From: Nocardia brasiliensis IFM 10847
GTDB taxonomy: Bacteria > Actinomycetota > Actinomycetes > Mycobacteriales > Mycobacteriaceae
Length of the DNA: 64,000 nt
Direction: 5' to 3'
Assembly (NCBI RefSeq): GCF_000710915.1
Contig: NZ_BAUA01000075.1
Coordinates: forward strand, 62,001-126,000
Below are positions 43,872-52,631 of this stretch, piece by piece. The notes beneath the pieces were generated by a model. It was given only the letters and a program-made list of their open reading frames with translations. It searched no databases and was not told the DNA's origin. Within the stretch, counting starts at the first letter, position 1. Every line of letters begins with the position of its first letter. The position numbers and the translations under genes were made by a program.

Positions 43872-44063
43872 TCAGGCGGCGGGCGCCTCGGACCGGACCG
43901 CCGTCCGGGCTTGCCCGATCGCGTCGACGAGCCTGCGGGTGCAGCTGCCGCAGCCGGGCTTCCAGCCGCACACCGCTTTGACCTGCTTCACCGTCGCGGC
44001 ACCCGCGGCGACGCAACTGTGCACGTCCGCCTCGGAGACGGCGTTGCAGATACAGACGTACAC
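43872..44063 (-). CDS. bfd: Bacterioferritin-associated ferredoxin
   Basis: 63 residues with a BFD-type [2Fe-2S] domain. The four cysteines are in YVCICNAVSEADV and KAVCGWKPGCGSCTRRL. It delivers electrons to bacterioferritin to release stored iron. The GTG at 44063 follows GAGGG. It precedes bfr by 59 nt in the same direction, forming a bfd-bfr operon, with IdeR-type boxes 30-70 nt upstream of its start. Confidence 0.92.
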   Translation of the reverse strand: MYVCICNAVSEADVHSCVAAGAATVKQVKAVCGWKPGCGSCTRRLVDAIGQARTAVRSEAPAA

Positions 44064-44093
44064 GGTCGACCCTCGCAGGTAGGCTTCAACTAG

Positions 44094-44111
44094 TAAGCGA
44101 GGCTAACCTAA
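44094..44111 (-). promoter_or_regulatory. IdeR/DtxR-type iron box, proximal
   Basis: On the minus strand TTAGGTTAGCCTCGCTTA, close to the iron-box consensus TTAGGTTAGSCTAACCTAA with the first half perfect. It is 31 nt upstream of the bfd start. Confidence 0.7.
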
Positions 44112-44113
44112 CG

Positions 44114-44130
44114 AGGTAAGCCTCACCTAA
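44114..44130 (-). promoter_or_regulatory. IdeR/DtxR-type iron box, distal
   Basis: On the minus strand TTAGGTGAGGCTTACCT, with both halves recognisable. It adjoins the proximal box almost head to tail, as at IdeR-activated bacterioferritin promoters where two dimers bind. Confidence 0.7.
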
Positions 44131-44182
44131 TTGGTAGCACCTTTTGTCCGCAAGATCCAGTTACCGATCCATCCTGTGACGT

Positions 44183-45634
44183 TCAGGGCACCAGATGCCG
44201 GACGAGGCCGGCTGCTTCCGCGGCGAGCCCCGGCGGGTTCGTGGCGATGAACATCGCGTCGGCGGCCAGATTGCCCAGGACGTGCCAGGTCGGGTCGGGA
44301 CGACCCGCGACGAGCAGACGGCGGGAGCCGGATTCGGTGCGCACTCCCCCGGCGGTCGCGGATTCGGCTGCGCCGCAAGCCAGCAACGCACTGATCAGCG
44401 GCTCGGTCTCGGTAGGCGTGGTGTAGGCAGGCGGGTTGACCGCGTTGACGACCGTCTGCGCGGGCCACTCGATGTCATCGTGCACGGTGAAACCGCCGCC
44501 GGTGCGCGCCTCGATCTTGCGCAGTCCGGCGCGCAGGCGCAACTGTCCCGAATCCAGCAGCCGCAAAACGATTTTCGCGTTGTGCGGCACCATCGGTGAA
44601 CTCAGGCTGCTGATGGTGCGAAAGTGCTCGGTGCGCAGCATGGTGCGATCCGATTCCGGCAGCAGCGGCCAGACGATCGGGCCGAGCACCCGGATCGCCA
44701 TGGTGAGCAGGCGGCGGCCCTGATGCGGGTCGTCCAGCTCGGTCAGCTGCCGGCGCAACCGTGCCACCGGGTCCTCGGCGGCACGGATCTGCGTGGCGAA
44801 CGAGTCGAAATCCTGTCCCAGCTCGGCGAGTTCGGCGCGCATGAGTTCGACCAGTTGCGGCAGCCGCACCACACCGGCGGCGGCCAGTCGCTGCCCATTG
44901 GCGGCGGTGAGGTGTTTCGGTGAGAGCGGAAGGGGTCGCTGTTGCACGAACGGCAGGACGCCGCTGCGCGACAGCAGGCTGATCGGCCCCGTGTGGCCGT
45001 TCGCCGTGAGCGCCACGGCTGTGTCGACCGCCGTCAGCCCGCTGCCGATCACCGCGACGTGCGCGTCGGGTGCTACCTCGGTGATCGTGTCGCCCAACGG
45101 ATATGGCTCGTTGACGTAGCCCGGCGCACCGGTCAGCCCGTAATGGTCACGGGGTCGACCACTGCCGACGCTGAGCACCGCGCGGTCCACCGGATGCGCA
45201 CCGGTCGCGGTGTGCAGCAGCGCCTGGTCGCCCGCCGCACGAGAGAAGCCGACGACGCGCGCGTTCACCACACTGACCCGCCAGCCCCTGCGCCGCAGGC
45301 GGTCGATCGCGCTCCGGGCGGTCTGCTCCAGATACTCGCCGTACATGCCGCGGGGTACCAGCGGCTGTCCGAGGCCCTCGTCGAAGTAACGGGTCGCCTC
45401 GTGGCGCCCCTGTAACCATCGCTCATAGTGCGCGCGGTCGGTGGCACGCACCGACATCAACGCCGGCGGCGCGTTCACCCGAACCGCCTCGACGTCCGCC
45501 TGGTACGCCCGCCCACGCCAGACCGCGGTGGAGCCGTCGAACACCGTGATACTGCCTGCCGTGCCCGAAGTGGCCGCGAGCGCGTCGAGCAGCGCGACCG
45601 CCGCCGCGCCCGCACCGATGATGCCGAGATCCAT
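44183..45634 (-). CDS. FAD/NAD(P)-binding oxidoreductase
   Basis: A 483-residue flavoprotein with a terminal dinucleotide fold (LGIIGAGAAAVALLDALAAT) and a second NAD(P)-like one in the middle (HVAVIGSGLTAVDTAVALTA). ERWLQGRHEATRYFDEGLG and SVGSGRPRDHYGLTG belong to the FAD/NAD(P)-binding family of actinobacteria whose members are poorly studied; some act in metal, sulfur or siderophore-related chemistry. The ATG at 45634 follows GGAAGGAAACAGG. It ends 53 nt from the iron boxes but is oriented so that its own promoter is shared with the divergent LuxR gene. Function not assigned. Confidence 0.75.
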   Translation of the reverse strand: MDLGIIGAGAAAVALLDALAATSGTAGSITVFDGSTAVWRGRAYQADVEAVRVNAPPALMSVRATDRAHYERWLQGRHEATRYFDEGLGQPLVPRGMYGEYLEQTARSAIDRLRRRGWRVSVVNARVVGFSRAAGDQALLHTATGAHPVDRAVLSVGSGRPRDHYGLTGAPGYVNEPYPLGDTITEVAPDAHVAVIGSGLTAVDTAVALTANGHTGPISLLSRSGVLPFVQQRPLPLSPKHLTAANGQRLAAAGVVRLPQLVELMRAELAELGQDFDSFATQIRAAEDPVARLRRQLTELDDPHQGRRLLTMAIRVLGPIVWPLLPESDRTMLRTEHFRTISSLSSPMVPHNAKIVLRLLDSGQLRLRAGLRKIEARTGGGFTVHDDIEWPAQTVVNAVNPPAYTTPTETEPLISALLACGAAESATAGGVRTESGSRRLLVAGRPDPTWHVLGNLAADAMFIATNPPGLAAEAAGLVRHLVP

Positions 45635-45694
45635 CCTGTTTCCTTCCGATCACTGGGACCGGACCAGCCTCACCCGGACCGGGTCACCCGGGAC

Positions 45695-45749
45695 ATCCCT
45701 CGTTTGCGGGGTTCCCGCTGCCACTTCGCCACCCCCGCAAATGAGGGAT
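45695..45749. promoter_or_regulatory. Long inverted repeat in the divergent promoter region
   Basis: ATCCCTCGTTTGCGGGG (45695-45711) and CCCCGCAAATGAGGGAT (45733-45749) pair in 16 of 17 positions across a 21-bp centre. It lies between the flavoprotein and LuxR genes. The size suits a dimeric or tetrameric regulator, most simply the LuxR protein next door. Confidence 0.6.
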
Positions 45750-45772
45750 GGCGGACCGACGGCGGACACGGC

Positions 45773-46930
45773 ATGGTTGCGTGCATGAGTGTGGCGTCGG
45801 TCGACATGGGCGGGCTGCTGGCGGGAATCGAAGAAGCCACGGACGCCCACGCGCTGTTCGCGCGGACATCGACGCGGCTGCGGCGGATCGCGCCGTTCGA
45901 CGCGGCGGTGTGGGTGGCCACCGATCCGATCAACGGACTCACCACCGCGCCGGTGCGGGTGGAGAACCTGCACGAGGGTGGCTGCGGAACCTATTGGGAG
46001 TCGGAGCTTTTCTCCGAGCACGTCAACCTGTTCCGTGAACTGGCGCGGGCGCCGGTCCCGGTCGCGGGACTGCGCGCGGTGACCGGCGACGACCCGGGCC
46101 TGAGCCCGCTGTATCGGAACTTCATGTGCCCGCGCGGATTCGACGACGAACTGCGCGCCGTGCTCCGGGTCGACGGGCAGCCGTGGGGCCAGCTCAGCCT
46201 GTTCCGAGAGCGTGGGCGAAAGTCATTCCAGGACAAGGAAATAGCCCTGATCAGCGCGCTGTCGACGCCAATAGCACGGCGGTTGCGCAGCTTCGCGCAA
46301 CCGTATGCCGCCACCGCGGCGAGCGGGCAGCCGGAAGCGCCCGGCATGCTGCTGTTCGACCAGCACGGCGGCCTCGTATCGATCAACGACGAGGCGCGGC
46401 AGTTGCTCGCCGAGATGCCGCCCGGCCCCGCGACCACCACCGCGAACGGCATCGAGATACCACTGCCCGTATGGATTCTCAGCACGGCGGGCCGCGCCCG
46501 CATCACCGGTGAGAACTCCCGGATCCGCATTCGCACCACCACCGGACGCTGGCTGGTCTGCCACGCCTCGTGCCTGCGCGACCTGACCGGTGCGCCGGGG
46601 ATGACCGCGCTGGTGATCGAACCCGCCACGCCCTCCGAGATCGCGTCGCTGGTGGTGGCGGCCTACGAGTTGACCCGGCGCGAGCTCGACGTCACCGAGC
46701 TGATCGCGCGCGGCCGGTCCACCGGTGAGATCGCGAGCACCCTGTTCCTGTCCGCGCACACGGTCCGCGATCACGTGAAGGCGATCTTCGAGAAGGTCGG
46801 CGTCACCAGCCGCGGCGAGCTGATCGCCAAGCTGTTCACCGACCACTACGAGCCGCTGGCGACCACCCGGACGGTACGGGTCTTCGACGGGGCGCAGGAT
46901 GAAGCCGACGCCGGGACCGCGGGAAGATAG
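45773..46930 (+). CDS. LuxR-family regulator with GAF-like sensor
   Basis: About 385 residues. The N-terminal half is GAF-like (LRRIAPFDAAVWVATDPING; LRAVLRVDGQPWGQLSLFRE), a PAS-like segment follows (GMLLFDQHGGLVSINDEARQ), and the C-terminus is a LuxR helix-turn-helix (LTRRELDVTELIARG; TLFLSAHTVRDHVKAIFEKV). The ATG at 45773 is chosen; another at 45785 is possible. It is divergent from the FAD/NAD(P) oxidoreductase with a long inverted repeat between them, suggesting autoregulation and control of the flavoprotein. Confidence 0.87.
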   Translation: MVACMSVASVDMGGLLAGIEEATDAHALFARTSTRLRRIAPFDAAVWVATDPINGLTTAPVRVENLHEGGCGTYWESELFSEHVNLFRELARAPVPVAGLRAVTGDDPGLSPLYRNFMCPRGFDDELRAVLRVDGQPWGQLSLFRERGRKSFQDKEIALISALSTPIARRLRSFAQPYAATAASGQPEAPGMLLFDQHGGLVSINDEARQLLAEMPPGPATTTANGIEIPLPVWILSTAGRARITGENSRIRIRTTTGRWLVCHASCLRDLTGAPGMTALVIEPATPSEIASLVVAAYELTRRELDVTELIARGRSTGEIASTLFLSAHTVRDHVKAIFEKVGVTSRGELIAKLFTDHYEPLATTRTVRVFDGAQDEADAGTAGR

Positions 46931-46998
46931 TTCGCCTGGCGAACGTTATGGTCGGTTGTGCACACGACGACCACCTTTCCCCTACGGAATCCGATCAC

Positions 46999-47916
46999 AT
47001 GCTGATCGGGCTGATCGCGGCGTTGCTGGCCTGTCTGGGTTACGGCGTGGCCTCGGTGTTGCAGGCGTACGCGGCGCGCCAGTCCGCGGCGGCGGCGCTG
47101 GCGCGGGGTGCGGGCGGGCAGGTGACCGAGACCGGGGCGCCGACCGTGGCGGCGACGGTGGCAGCGGTGCTGACCGTGACGTTCATCCTGGGCAGCGTGC
47201 TCGATGTGGTCGGCTTCGTCGGGAACGCGGTGTCGGCACGGCTGATTCCGTTGTTCCTCTCGCAGACGATCATGAGCGCGAACCTGATCATCACCGCGGT
47301 GCTCGGCATCTTCGTGCTGGGCATCCGATTGCACCTGCGCGATTGGGCGGCGATCTGCTCGGTGATCCTCGCGCTGGCCGCACTCGGCGCCGCCGCAGGG
47401 CACGAGGGCGGCGGTAGCGACGATCCGGCACTGCACTGGGGTGTGCTGATCGTGTCGATCCTGTTGTTCACCGGCAGTCAGCTGGTGGTGCGGCGACTGG
47501 GCTCGCGGGGCGCGGTGGCGGCGGGCCTGGCCGCGGGAATGCTGTTCGGGGCGTTGGCGATCGCCGTCCGGATCGTGCACGGGATCGATCCGTTCGACGT
47601 ACCCGCACTGCTCGCCGACCCGGCCGCGTGGACGATCGCGATCGCGGGCATCGGCGGCTTCTATCTGCATACCGTTGCGCTGCAACTCGGTTCGGTGAAC
47701 GGCGCGACCGCCGCGCTGGTGGTCGGCGAGACGGTGGTGCCCGGCATCGTCGGTGTGCTGCTGCTCGGTGACACCTCGCGGCCCGGCCTGGAATGGCTTG
47801 CCATCCTGGGCTTCTTCCTCGCTATCAGTGGTGCGGTGGCCGTGGCGGTGTTCGGCAACCTGTCGCAGCAGGCCGCTGAAACCGCCCCCGCGCCTGTTGC
47901 GGTCGGCAGCCGATAG
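46999..47916 (+). CDS. Multi-pass membrane protein of the EamA/DMT type
   Basis: 305 residues with about nine hydrophobic segments. The start LIGLIAALLACLGYGVASVL and the later SARLIPLFLSQTIMSANLII, VNGATAALVVGETVVPGIVG and GFFLAISGAVAVAVFGNL give two related halves, as in drug/metabolite transporters or NIPA-like proteins. The ATG at 46999 is preferred. It is 68 nt downstream of the LuxR gene on the same strand and convergent with mmpL (stop codons adjacent). Substrate unknown. Confidence 0.78.
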   Translation: MLIGLIAALLACLGYGVASVLQAYAARQSAAAALARGAGGQVTETGAPTVAATVAAVLTVTFILGSVLDVVGFVGNAVSARLIPLFLSQTIMSANLIITAVLGIFVLGIRLHLRDWAAICSVILALAALGAAAGHEGGGSDDPALHWGVLIVSILLFTGSQLVVRRLGSRGAVAAGLAAGMLFGALAIAVRIVHGIDPFDVPALLADPAAWTIAIAGIGGFYLHTVALQLGSVNGATAALVVGETVVPGIVGVLLLGDTSRPGLEWLAILGFFLAISGAVAVAVFGNLSQQAAETAPAPVAVGSR

Positions 47917-50900
47917 TCACTGACCGCCGCGTGCCGCGTCCAAAGCCGTTGTGGCCGGGCGTATCCCGTTCACCTGGACCGGAACCGCGCGCGGCCGAGA
48001 CTGTTTCGGCTCCGGCTTCCGCAGGATGTTGATCGGCCACCAGAACCAGCGCCCGGTGAGCGCGGCGATCGTCGGGACGACGAACGAGCGGACGATCAGG
48101 GTGTCGAGGAAGAGTCCGATGCCGACGGTGGTGCCGATCTGGGCGATGTTGTGCGCGTAGCTCACCAGCATCGCGAACATGGTCACGCCGAAGACGAGAC
48201 CCGCGGTGGTCACCACGCCGCCGGTGTTCACCATCGACCGGATGATTCCGGTGTTGATGCCCGCGTGCAACTCTTCTTTGAATCTGCTGACCAGCAGCAT
48301 GTTGTAGTCCGCCCCCACGGCTACCAGGAAGGTGAACGAGACCGGCGCCACCGACCAGTGCAGCGGATTGCCGACGATGTGCTGCCAGATGAACACGGTC
48401 AAGCCCAGCGCGGACAGATACGACAGCGCGACGGTGCCGATCACCGCGATGGCGGCGACCAGGCTGCGCAGCAGGATCAGGACGACACAGAACACGAAGG
48501 CGAACGCGGCCACCACACTGGTGACGAAGTCTTCGTGCACGAACGCCTCGATATTGAGCAGCGTGCCGCCCGGCCCGCCGATGCTCACCGTGCTGCCCGC
48601 CAGCGACGTGCCCTTCATCGCCTGCAACGACGCCGGAATGATCTGCGCGCTGAGGTCCATCGCCTCCCGGCTGAAACCCTCCATCTGCGGCGTCACGATC
48701 ATTCGCGTCACCTTGCCGTCCGCGGAGAAGAAGAACGGCAGCGCGTTCTTGAACAGCGGGCTGTCGAACGCTTGACTCGGCAGGAAGAAGAATTCGCCGG
48801 GATCCGCGGTGGTGAAACCGCTGGCGACCTCGTCGAGGAACCGGGTGATGTCCGAGATCTGCGGGAGCAGGATGTCGAGCGTGCCCTGCAGCGGCGCTAT
48901 CACGCTCTTGACCTGCGCGACAAAACCTTTGAGGCTGTCCACCTGGGTGGCGAGTTGCGGCAGTGCCTGCGAGGCGGTGCGCAGACCGTCGACGAGTCCG
49001 TCGACGGTGCCGTCGAGCCGGTCGGTGTCGTCGAACAGCGAGAACCCCGTGAGCGCGGCTCGGCAGGCCTGAATGTCTCGGCAGTTCGGTATCGAGTTCA
49101 CGAACTCCCTTGCCGGACCGACGGTCTCGCGCAGTGTGTCGAGCTTGTCGACCACCCCGGAGACGGCCGTCTGCATGGCGGCGGCACTGTTGTTCACCTG
49201 GCCGAATCCCTGCTGTCCGGTGGCGAGGGCGGTTTCGAGTCCCTTGATGGTGAGATTCAGCTGATCGATGCGTCCGGCGAGGGTGGTCAGGTCGTCGAGG
49301 CGCGGGGTGAGCATGTCTTTCATCTGGGTGAACCGGCTGCCGATGTAGCCGGCCTGACCGGTGAGCGTACCGAGCTCGAGTGGGGTGGTCAGCGGCCGCG
49401 TAATGCCCTGCACCGCACTGACTCCCGGTACCTTCACCACGGCGTTGGTCAGCTTCGCGAGCGCCACCAGATCGGCGGGATTGCGCAGATCGTGGTCCGA
49501 TTGGACCAGCAGGATGCTGGGCGCCATGATGTTCGGCGGCAGATGCCGGTCGGCCGCCGCGATACCGAGATTCGCGGGCGAATCGCTCGGTTGGGCGATG
49601 CGCTCGTTGAAACTCGGCTGAAAGCTCGGCAGCACGAGGATGGCGAGCACGAGCACGGCCAGGCTCGCCACCAGCACCGGGCCGGGCCAGCGCACCACGG
49701 CCGTCGCGATCCGCCGCCACCGGCGCTGCGAGGACTGCGCCCGCGGTTCGAGAAAGCCGAGCCTGCTGCCGAGCGCCAGCAGCGCGGGCCCCAGCGTCAG
49801 CGCGGCGGCGAGGGTGACCGATACCGCGATCGTGCACGGCAGGCCGGAGGTGCTGAAGATCGCGAGGCGGGTGAACGACATGCACGCCGTCGCACCCGCG
49901 ACGGTCAACCCGGACGCGATGATGATGTGCAGAACCCCGTGCAGCGCTGTGTAATACGCCGTTTCCGGGTCCTCCCCCGCGCGCCTGGCCTCCTGGTAGC
50001 GGCCGAGCAGGAAGATGCCGTAGTTGGTGCCCGCGCCGAGCACGATCACCGCGAGCAGCGCGGAGGCGAAGATCGAAACGCCGATCACCTCGTGCTCACC
50101 GAGATACGCGACCACGGGCCGGGCCACCGCCAGCCCCATCCCGACGGTCAGCAGCGGCATCGCGACGGTGATCGGCGACCGGTAGACGCACAGCATCACG
50201 CCGCCGACGAGCACGGCACACATGATGATGAGCAGCAGAATCGAATCGTTGATCGAGACGAGTTCGTCGTTGACCACCGCCGACGGTCCGGTCAGGTGGA
50301 CCGTGATGCCGGCGGGCGGCGGGTTGTCGGCGATGATGTCGCGAGCCGCCTGGGTGGATTCCATCGCCAGCGCGGTGCCCATGTTCCCGGCCAGGTTGAG
50401 CAGCACGTAGGCGGCCTTGCCGTCGGCGCTCTCACTGGCGGGCGAGAAGTCCGGACTCGACCACAGGTCCATCGCGGAGTTGACGTGCTTCTTGTCCTGC
50501 GTCAGCCGATCCAGCAGCGTCAAGTAATACCGATGCGCGTCACCGCCGAGCGGGGCGTCGCCTTCGAGCAGCACGTAGACGAAATTGTTCGTGCCGGCGC
50601 CGCCGAACGAATCACCCATCTTGACGATCGCCTGCACCGACGACGCCTCGTCCGGCAGGAAAGAGCGTGCATGCCCGTTGACCACCGTTTCCAGCTGCGG
50701 CACAACGAGATTCAGTCCGCCCGCAAGCAACAGCCAGATCGCGATGATCGGCACCGAGAACATGTAGAGCAGCCGCGCGAACAACGGCCGGCCGGGAACG
50801 CGTCGCAGCAGCGCCCGGTCGAACGGCACCGAGAACTCGTGGCGCGCTGTGGGAAGCAGCGCACGCAGACGCTCCCGCAGTGGTTCTCGCGACCCTTTCC

Positions 50901-50925
50901 CGCGCCGCCGCACGAAGTTCGTCAT
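47917..50925 (-). CDS. MmpL-family RND transporter
   Basis: A 1002-residue inner-membrane transporter of the mycolate-group MmpL family, which exports lipids, siderophores or drugs with the proton gradient. After a basic start it has a membrane anchor (FSVPIIAIWLLLAGGLNLVV), a periplasmic loop, and the conserved helix GVSIFASALLAVIVLGAGTN followed by YGIFLLGRYQEARRAGED. The second half repeats the layout, with FTFLVAVGADYNMLLVSRFK near the end of a second transmembrane bundle, and a long coiled periplasmic loop in between. The ATG at 50925 overlaps the mmpS stop as ATGA. Pairing with MmpS matches mycobacterial MmpS4/5-MmpL4/5 exporters; substrate not evident. Confidence 0.93.
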   Translation of the reverse strand: MTNFVRRRGKGSREPLRERLRALLPTARHEFSVPFDRALLRRVPGRPLFARLLYMFSVPIIAIWLLLAGGLNLVVPQLETVVNGHARSFLPDEASSVQAIVKMGDSFGGAGTNNFVYVLLEGDAPLGGDAHRYYLTLLDRLTQDKKHVNSAMDLWSSPDFSPASESADGKAAYVLLNLAGNMGTALAMESTQAARDIIADNPPPAGITVHLTGPSAVVNDELVSINDSILLLIIMCAVLVGGVMLCVYRSPITVAMPLLTVGMGLAVARPVVAYLGEHEVIGVSIFASALLAVIVLGAGTNYGIFLLGRYQEARRAGEDPETAYYTALHGVLHIIIASGLTVAGATACMSFTRLAIFSTSGLPCTIAVSVTLAAALTLGPALLALGSRLGFLEPRAQSSQRRWRRIATAVVRWPGPVLVASLAVLVLAILVLPSFQPSFNERIAQPSDSPANLGIAAADRHLPPNIMAPSILLVQSDHDLRNPADLVALAKLTNAVVKVPGVSAVQGITRPLTTPLELGTLTGQAGYIGSRFTQMKDMLTPRLDDLTTLAGRIDQLNLTIKGLETALATGQQGFGQVNNSAAAMQTAVSGVVDKLDTLRETVGPAREFVNSIPNCRDIQACRAALTGFSLFDDTDRLDGTVDGLVDGLRTASQALPQLATQVDSLKGFVAQVKSVIAPLQGTLDILLPQISDITRFLDEVASGFTTADPGEFFFLPSQAFDSPLFKNALPFFFSADGKVTRMIVTPQMEGFSREAMDLSAQIIPASLQAMKGTSLAGSTVSIGGPGGTLLNIEAFVHEDFVTSVVAAFAFVFCVVLILLRSLVAAIAVIGTVALSYLSALGLTVFIWQHIVGNPLHWSVAPVSFTFLVAVGADYNMLLVSRFKEELHAGINTGIIRSMVNTGGVVTTAGLVFGVTMFAMLVSYAHNIAQIGTTVGIGLFLDTLIVRSFVVPTIAALTGRWFWWPINILRKPEPKQSRPRAVPVQVNGIRPATTALDAARGGQ

Positions 50926-51335
50926 GACACCGGCACCGTGCAGTTGACCGCGGCGAACGGGCCGCTGGCCGCCTGCGTATCCCGGGCCTGCCCGTTGATC
51001 ACGATCCGGCACGAGACCTGGTCGGAGTCGGCTTGCGCGACAACGCCGGTCGGCAGGGCGAGCTTGCGGGTACGCAGCGAGGTGCGCCACGGAAGTTCGG
51101 TCGACACTTCTTCGACCTTGCCCTGCTCGTCCAAGTAGGACAGGTGCACCAGTGCTCCCGGTGGGCCGTCGATCTCGTAGTCGATGACTTTCTCGCGCAA
51201 CTGGCCGAGTACCGGGGGCGGGCTGGAATGCCCGATCGCCAGATCCTCGATCTCGCTCAGCCGCAACCGCGCGATGAAGAGGGCCGTCAGGCCCAGAACC
51301 AGGAATACCACGCCGTATACCCAGGCACTCTTCAT
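50922..51335 (-). CDS. MmpS-family membrane accessory protein
   Basis: 137 residues: one N-terminal membrane helix (WVYGVVFLVLGLTALFIARL) and a periplasmic beta-rich domain with YEIDGPPGALVHLSYLDEQG and a C-terminal Cys pair (VSCRIVINGQ, AAVNCTVPVS). MmpS proteins assist MmpL export. The ATG at 51335 follows GGAGAAAGTC, and the stop overlaps the mmpL start. A TGCCATA/TATGGCA inverted repeat lies about 180 nt upstream. Confidence 0.9.
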   Translation of the reverse strand: MKSAWVYGVVFLVLGLTALFIARLRLSEIEDLAIGHSSPPPVLGQLREKVIDYEIDGPPGALVHLSYLDEQGKVEEVSTELPWRTSLRTRKLALPTGVVAQADSDQVSCRIVINGQARDTQAASGPFAAVNCTVPVS

Positions 51336-51516
51336 GACTTTCTCCGCTATCCGTTCGAGCGTCGAGCCTTACTTCTCCGCAAACACGCGGCACTGCTGCG
51401 CCGGTCCCGTTCGCCGACCCGCCGACGGCCCTCGATTCGACGGCCACGGCCCGCCGAGGTGGGCGGATTATTGCCGTGACGCACGGTAACAGAAACCTTT
51501 CCGGTTCAGCAATATG

Positions 51517-51539
51517 CCATAGGACATACTTATGGCACG
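51517..51539. promoter_or_regulatory. Inverted repeat upstream of mmpS-mmpL
   Basis: TGCCATA (51517-51523) and TATGGCA (51533-51539) form a perfect 7-bp inverted repeat across 9 bases in the 307-base region (51336-51642) upstream of mmpS, which holds no gene. Candidate operator for a MarR- or TetR-type repressor, as known for mycobacterial mmpS5-mmpL5. Confidence 0.45.
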
Positions 51540-51642
51540 CCTGCTACCACTGGATTTGTCCCGACGTTCACACAGCGCGGCGACTCAGCGGCACGAAATC
51601 GAACGGATCACGCAGCGGGCACGATGCCCGTGCGGCGGATGG

Positions 51643-52299
51643 TCAGGACTCGGGCGCGGGTGGTGTCCGCACCGCGATCTCGCCGCCCAGCGTGTAGCCA
51701 CCGGAAAGCTGAAGGTTGTCGCCGCTCCAGAAGCGGCCCGGGTCATACCAATTGGGGCTGCGATGGGCCGGCAGCAACCCCATCGCCTGGTAAGTCGCGG
51801 CGACGATCTCCGCGCAATACGCGCTTTCCAGCTCACGAGCGGCAGCCCTGCGCGATTTGCGCAGCGGCAGCCTCGCCCGGCCGCGCAACCACCGCCCGGC
51901 CAGGCCGGCGGTGGAGGGGAACGGGGTGCCGTCGAGCCGGGCGATGGTGCGCAGCAGGCTGTCTTCCATCTCCCGCGTCGCCGGCCGGTCCAACTGACGC
52001 AACCAGGCCTGCTGACCGTAGCGATGCGCCCACACCAGCACCGCATCGCGCAGATTGTGTAATTGGACGCCGCGATGCGCCGCACCCGACCACATGTCCG
52101 GCAGCGACCGGCCGAGTTCGGCATGCCAGATCAGCGCAGGCAGATCATCGAGCACCACCGACATCCCGACATGATTCACCGGACTGTTCGTCGTCAGCCG
52201 AATCGCCCGGTCAGCGGCCGAATGCCCACGGAACAACCAGATGTCGCCGGTCCTGGTCAGCTCGAGTGCCCGATCCAGATCGATGCCCGTCCCCGTCAT
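51643..52299 (-). CDS. YiiX/NlpC-P60-like hydrolase family protein
   Basis: 218 residues. The N-terminal block GDIWLFRGHSAADRAIR and TTNSPVNHVGMSVVLDDLP holds a conserved His; a later block AYCAEIVAATYQAMGLL holds a conserved Cys. This His-then-Cys order is that of circularly permuted papain-like NlpC/P60 (YiiX/YebB) proteins, which cleave amide or ester bonds in lipids or peptides. No signal peptide. The ATG at 52299 opens 18 nt from a small divergent gene. The substrate is unknown. Confidence 0.65.
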   Translation of the reverse strand: MTGTGIDLDRALELTRTGDIWLFRGHSAADRAIRLTTNSPVNHVGMSVVLDDLPALIWHAELGRSLPDMWSGAAHRGVQLHNLRDAVLVWAHRYGQQAWLRQLDRPATREMEDSLLRTIARLDGTPFPSTAGLAGRWLRGRARLPLRKSRRAAARELESAYCAEIVAATYQAMGLLPAHRSPNWYDPGRFWSGDNLQLSGGYTLGGEIAVRTPPAPES

Positions 52300-52317
52300 G
52301 GCCGTAGCCTATGCGCT

Positions 52318-52554
52318 ATGCGGTGGTGGAAGGCAGTGGGATTGGCAGGTGCGGCCGGAGTGGTCGCCACCGGCGTGGTGGTCGTGCGCGCCGAGCGACG
52401 TCGTCGCGCCTATACCCCCGAACAGGTCCGCGAGCAACTGCACGTGCGCTTCGCCCAAGCAACCGCGGCCGAGAATGCCGCCGAAACCCCCACTCCGCCG
52501 GCCGAACCCGCCACCGGCCTGCGCGCCCGCCTGCGCCGCCGCTTCCGCCGCTAG
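52318..52554 (+). CDS. Small single-pass membrane protein
   Basis: 78 residues. A hydrophobic helix (AVGLAGAAGVVATGVVVV) is followed by a very basic RAERRRRAY and a helical tail (EQVREQLHVRFAQA) ending in RLRRRFRR. Looks like an N-terminally anchored cytosolic protein. The ATG at 52318 is divergent from the YiiX-like gene. No family recognised, but codon use and composition are gene-like. Confidence 0.6.
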   Translation: MRWWKAVGLAGAAGVVATGVVVVRAERRRRAYTPEQVREQLHVRFAQATAAENAAETPTPPAEPATGLRARLRRRFRR

Positions 52555-52631
52555 GCGCCGCGGCTCCCCTGGCTCACTATCTGTCGCTTGGTCTACACGC
52601 CGAGCGGCGTTGGCCGGTTCTCGCAGCTGTC

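Noticed and set aside
48151..51138. A 995-codon plus-strand frame opposite mmpL
   Set aside because: The translation is low-complexity (Arg, His, Gln, Asp) and mirrors MmpL codon bias; MmpL and MmpS have full domain evidence.
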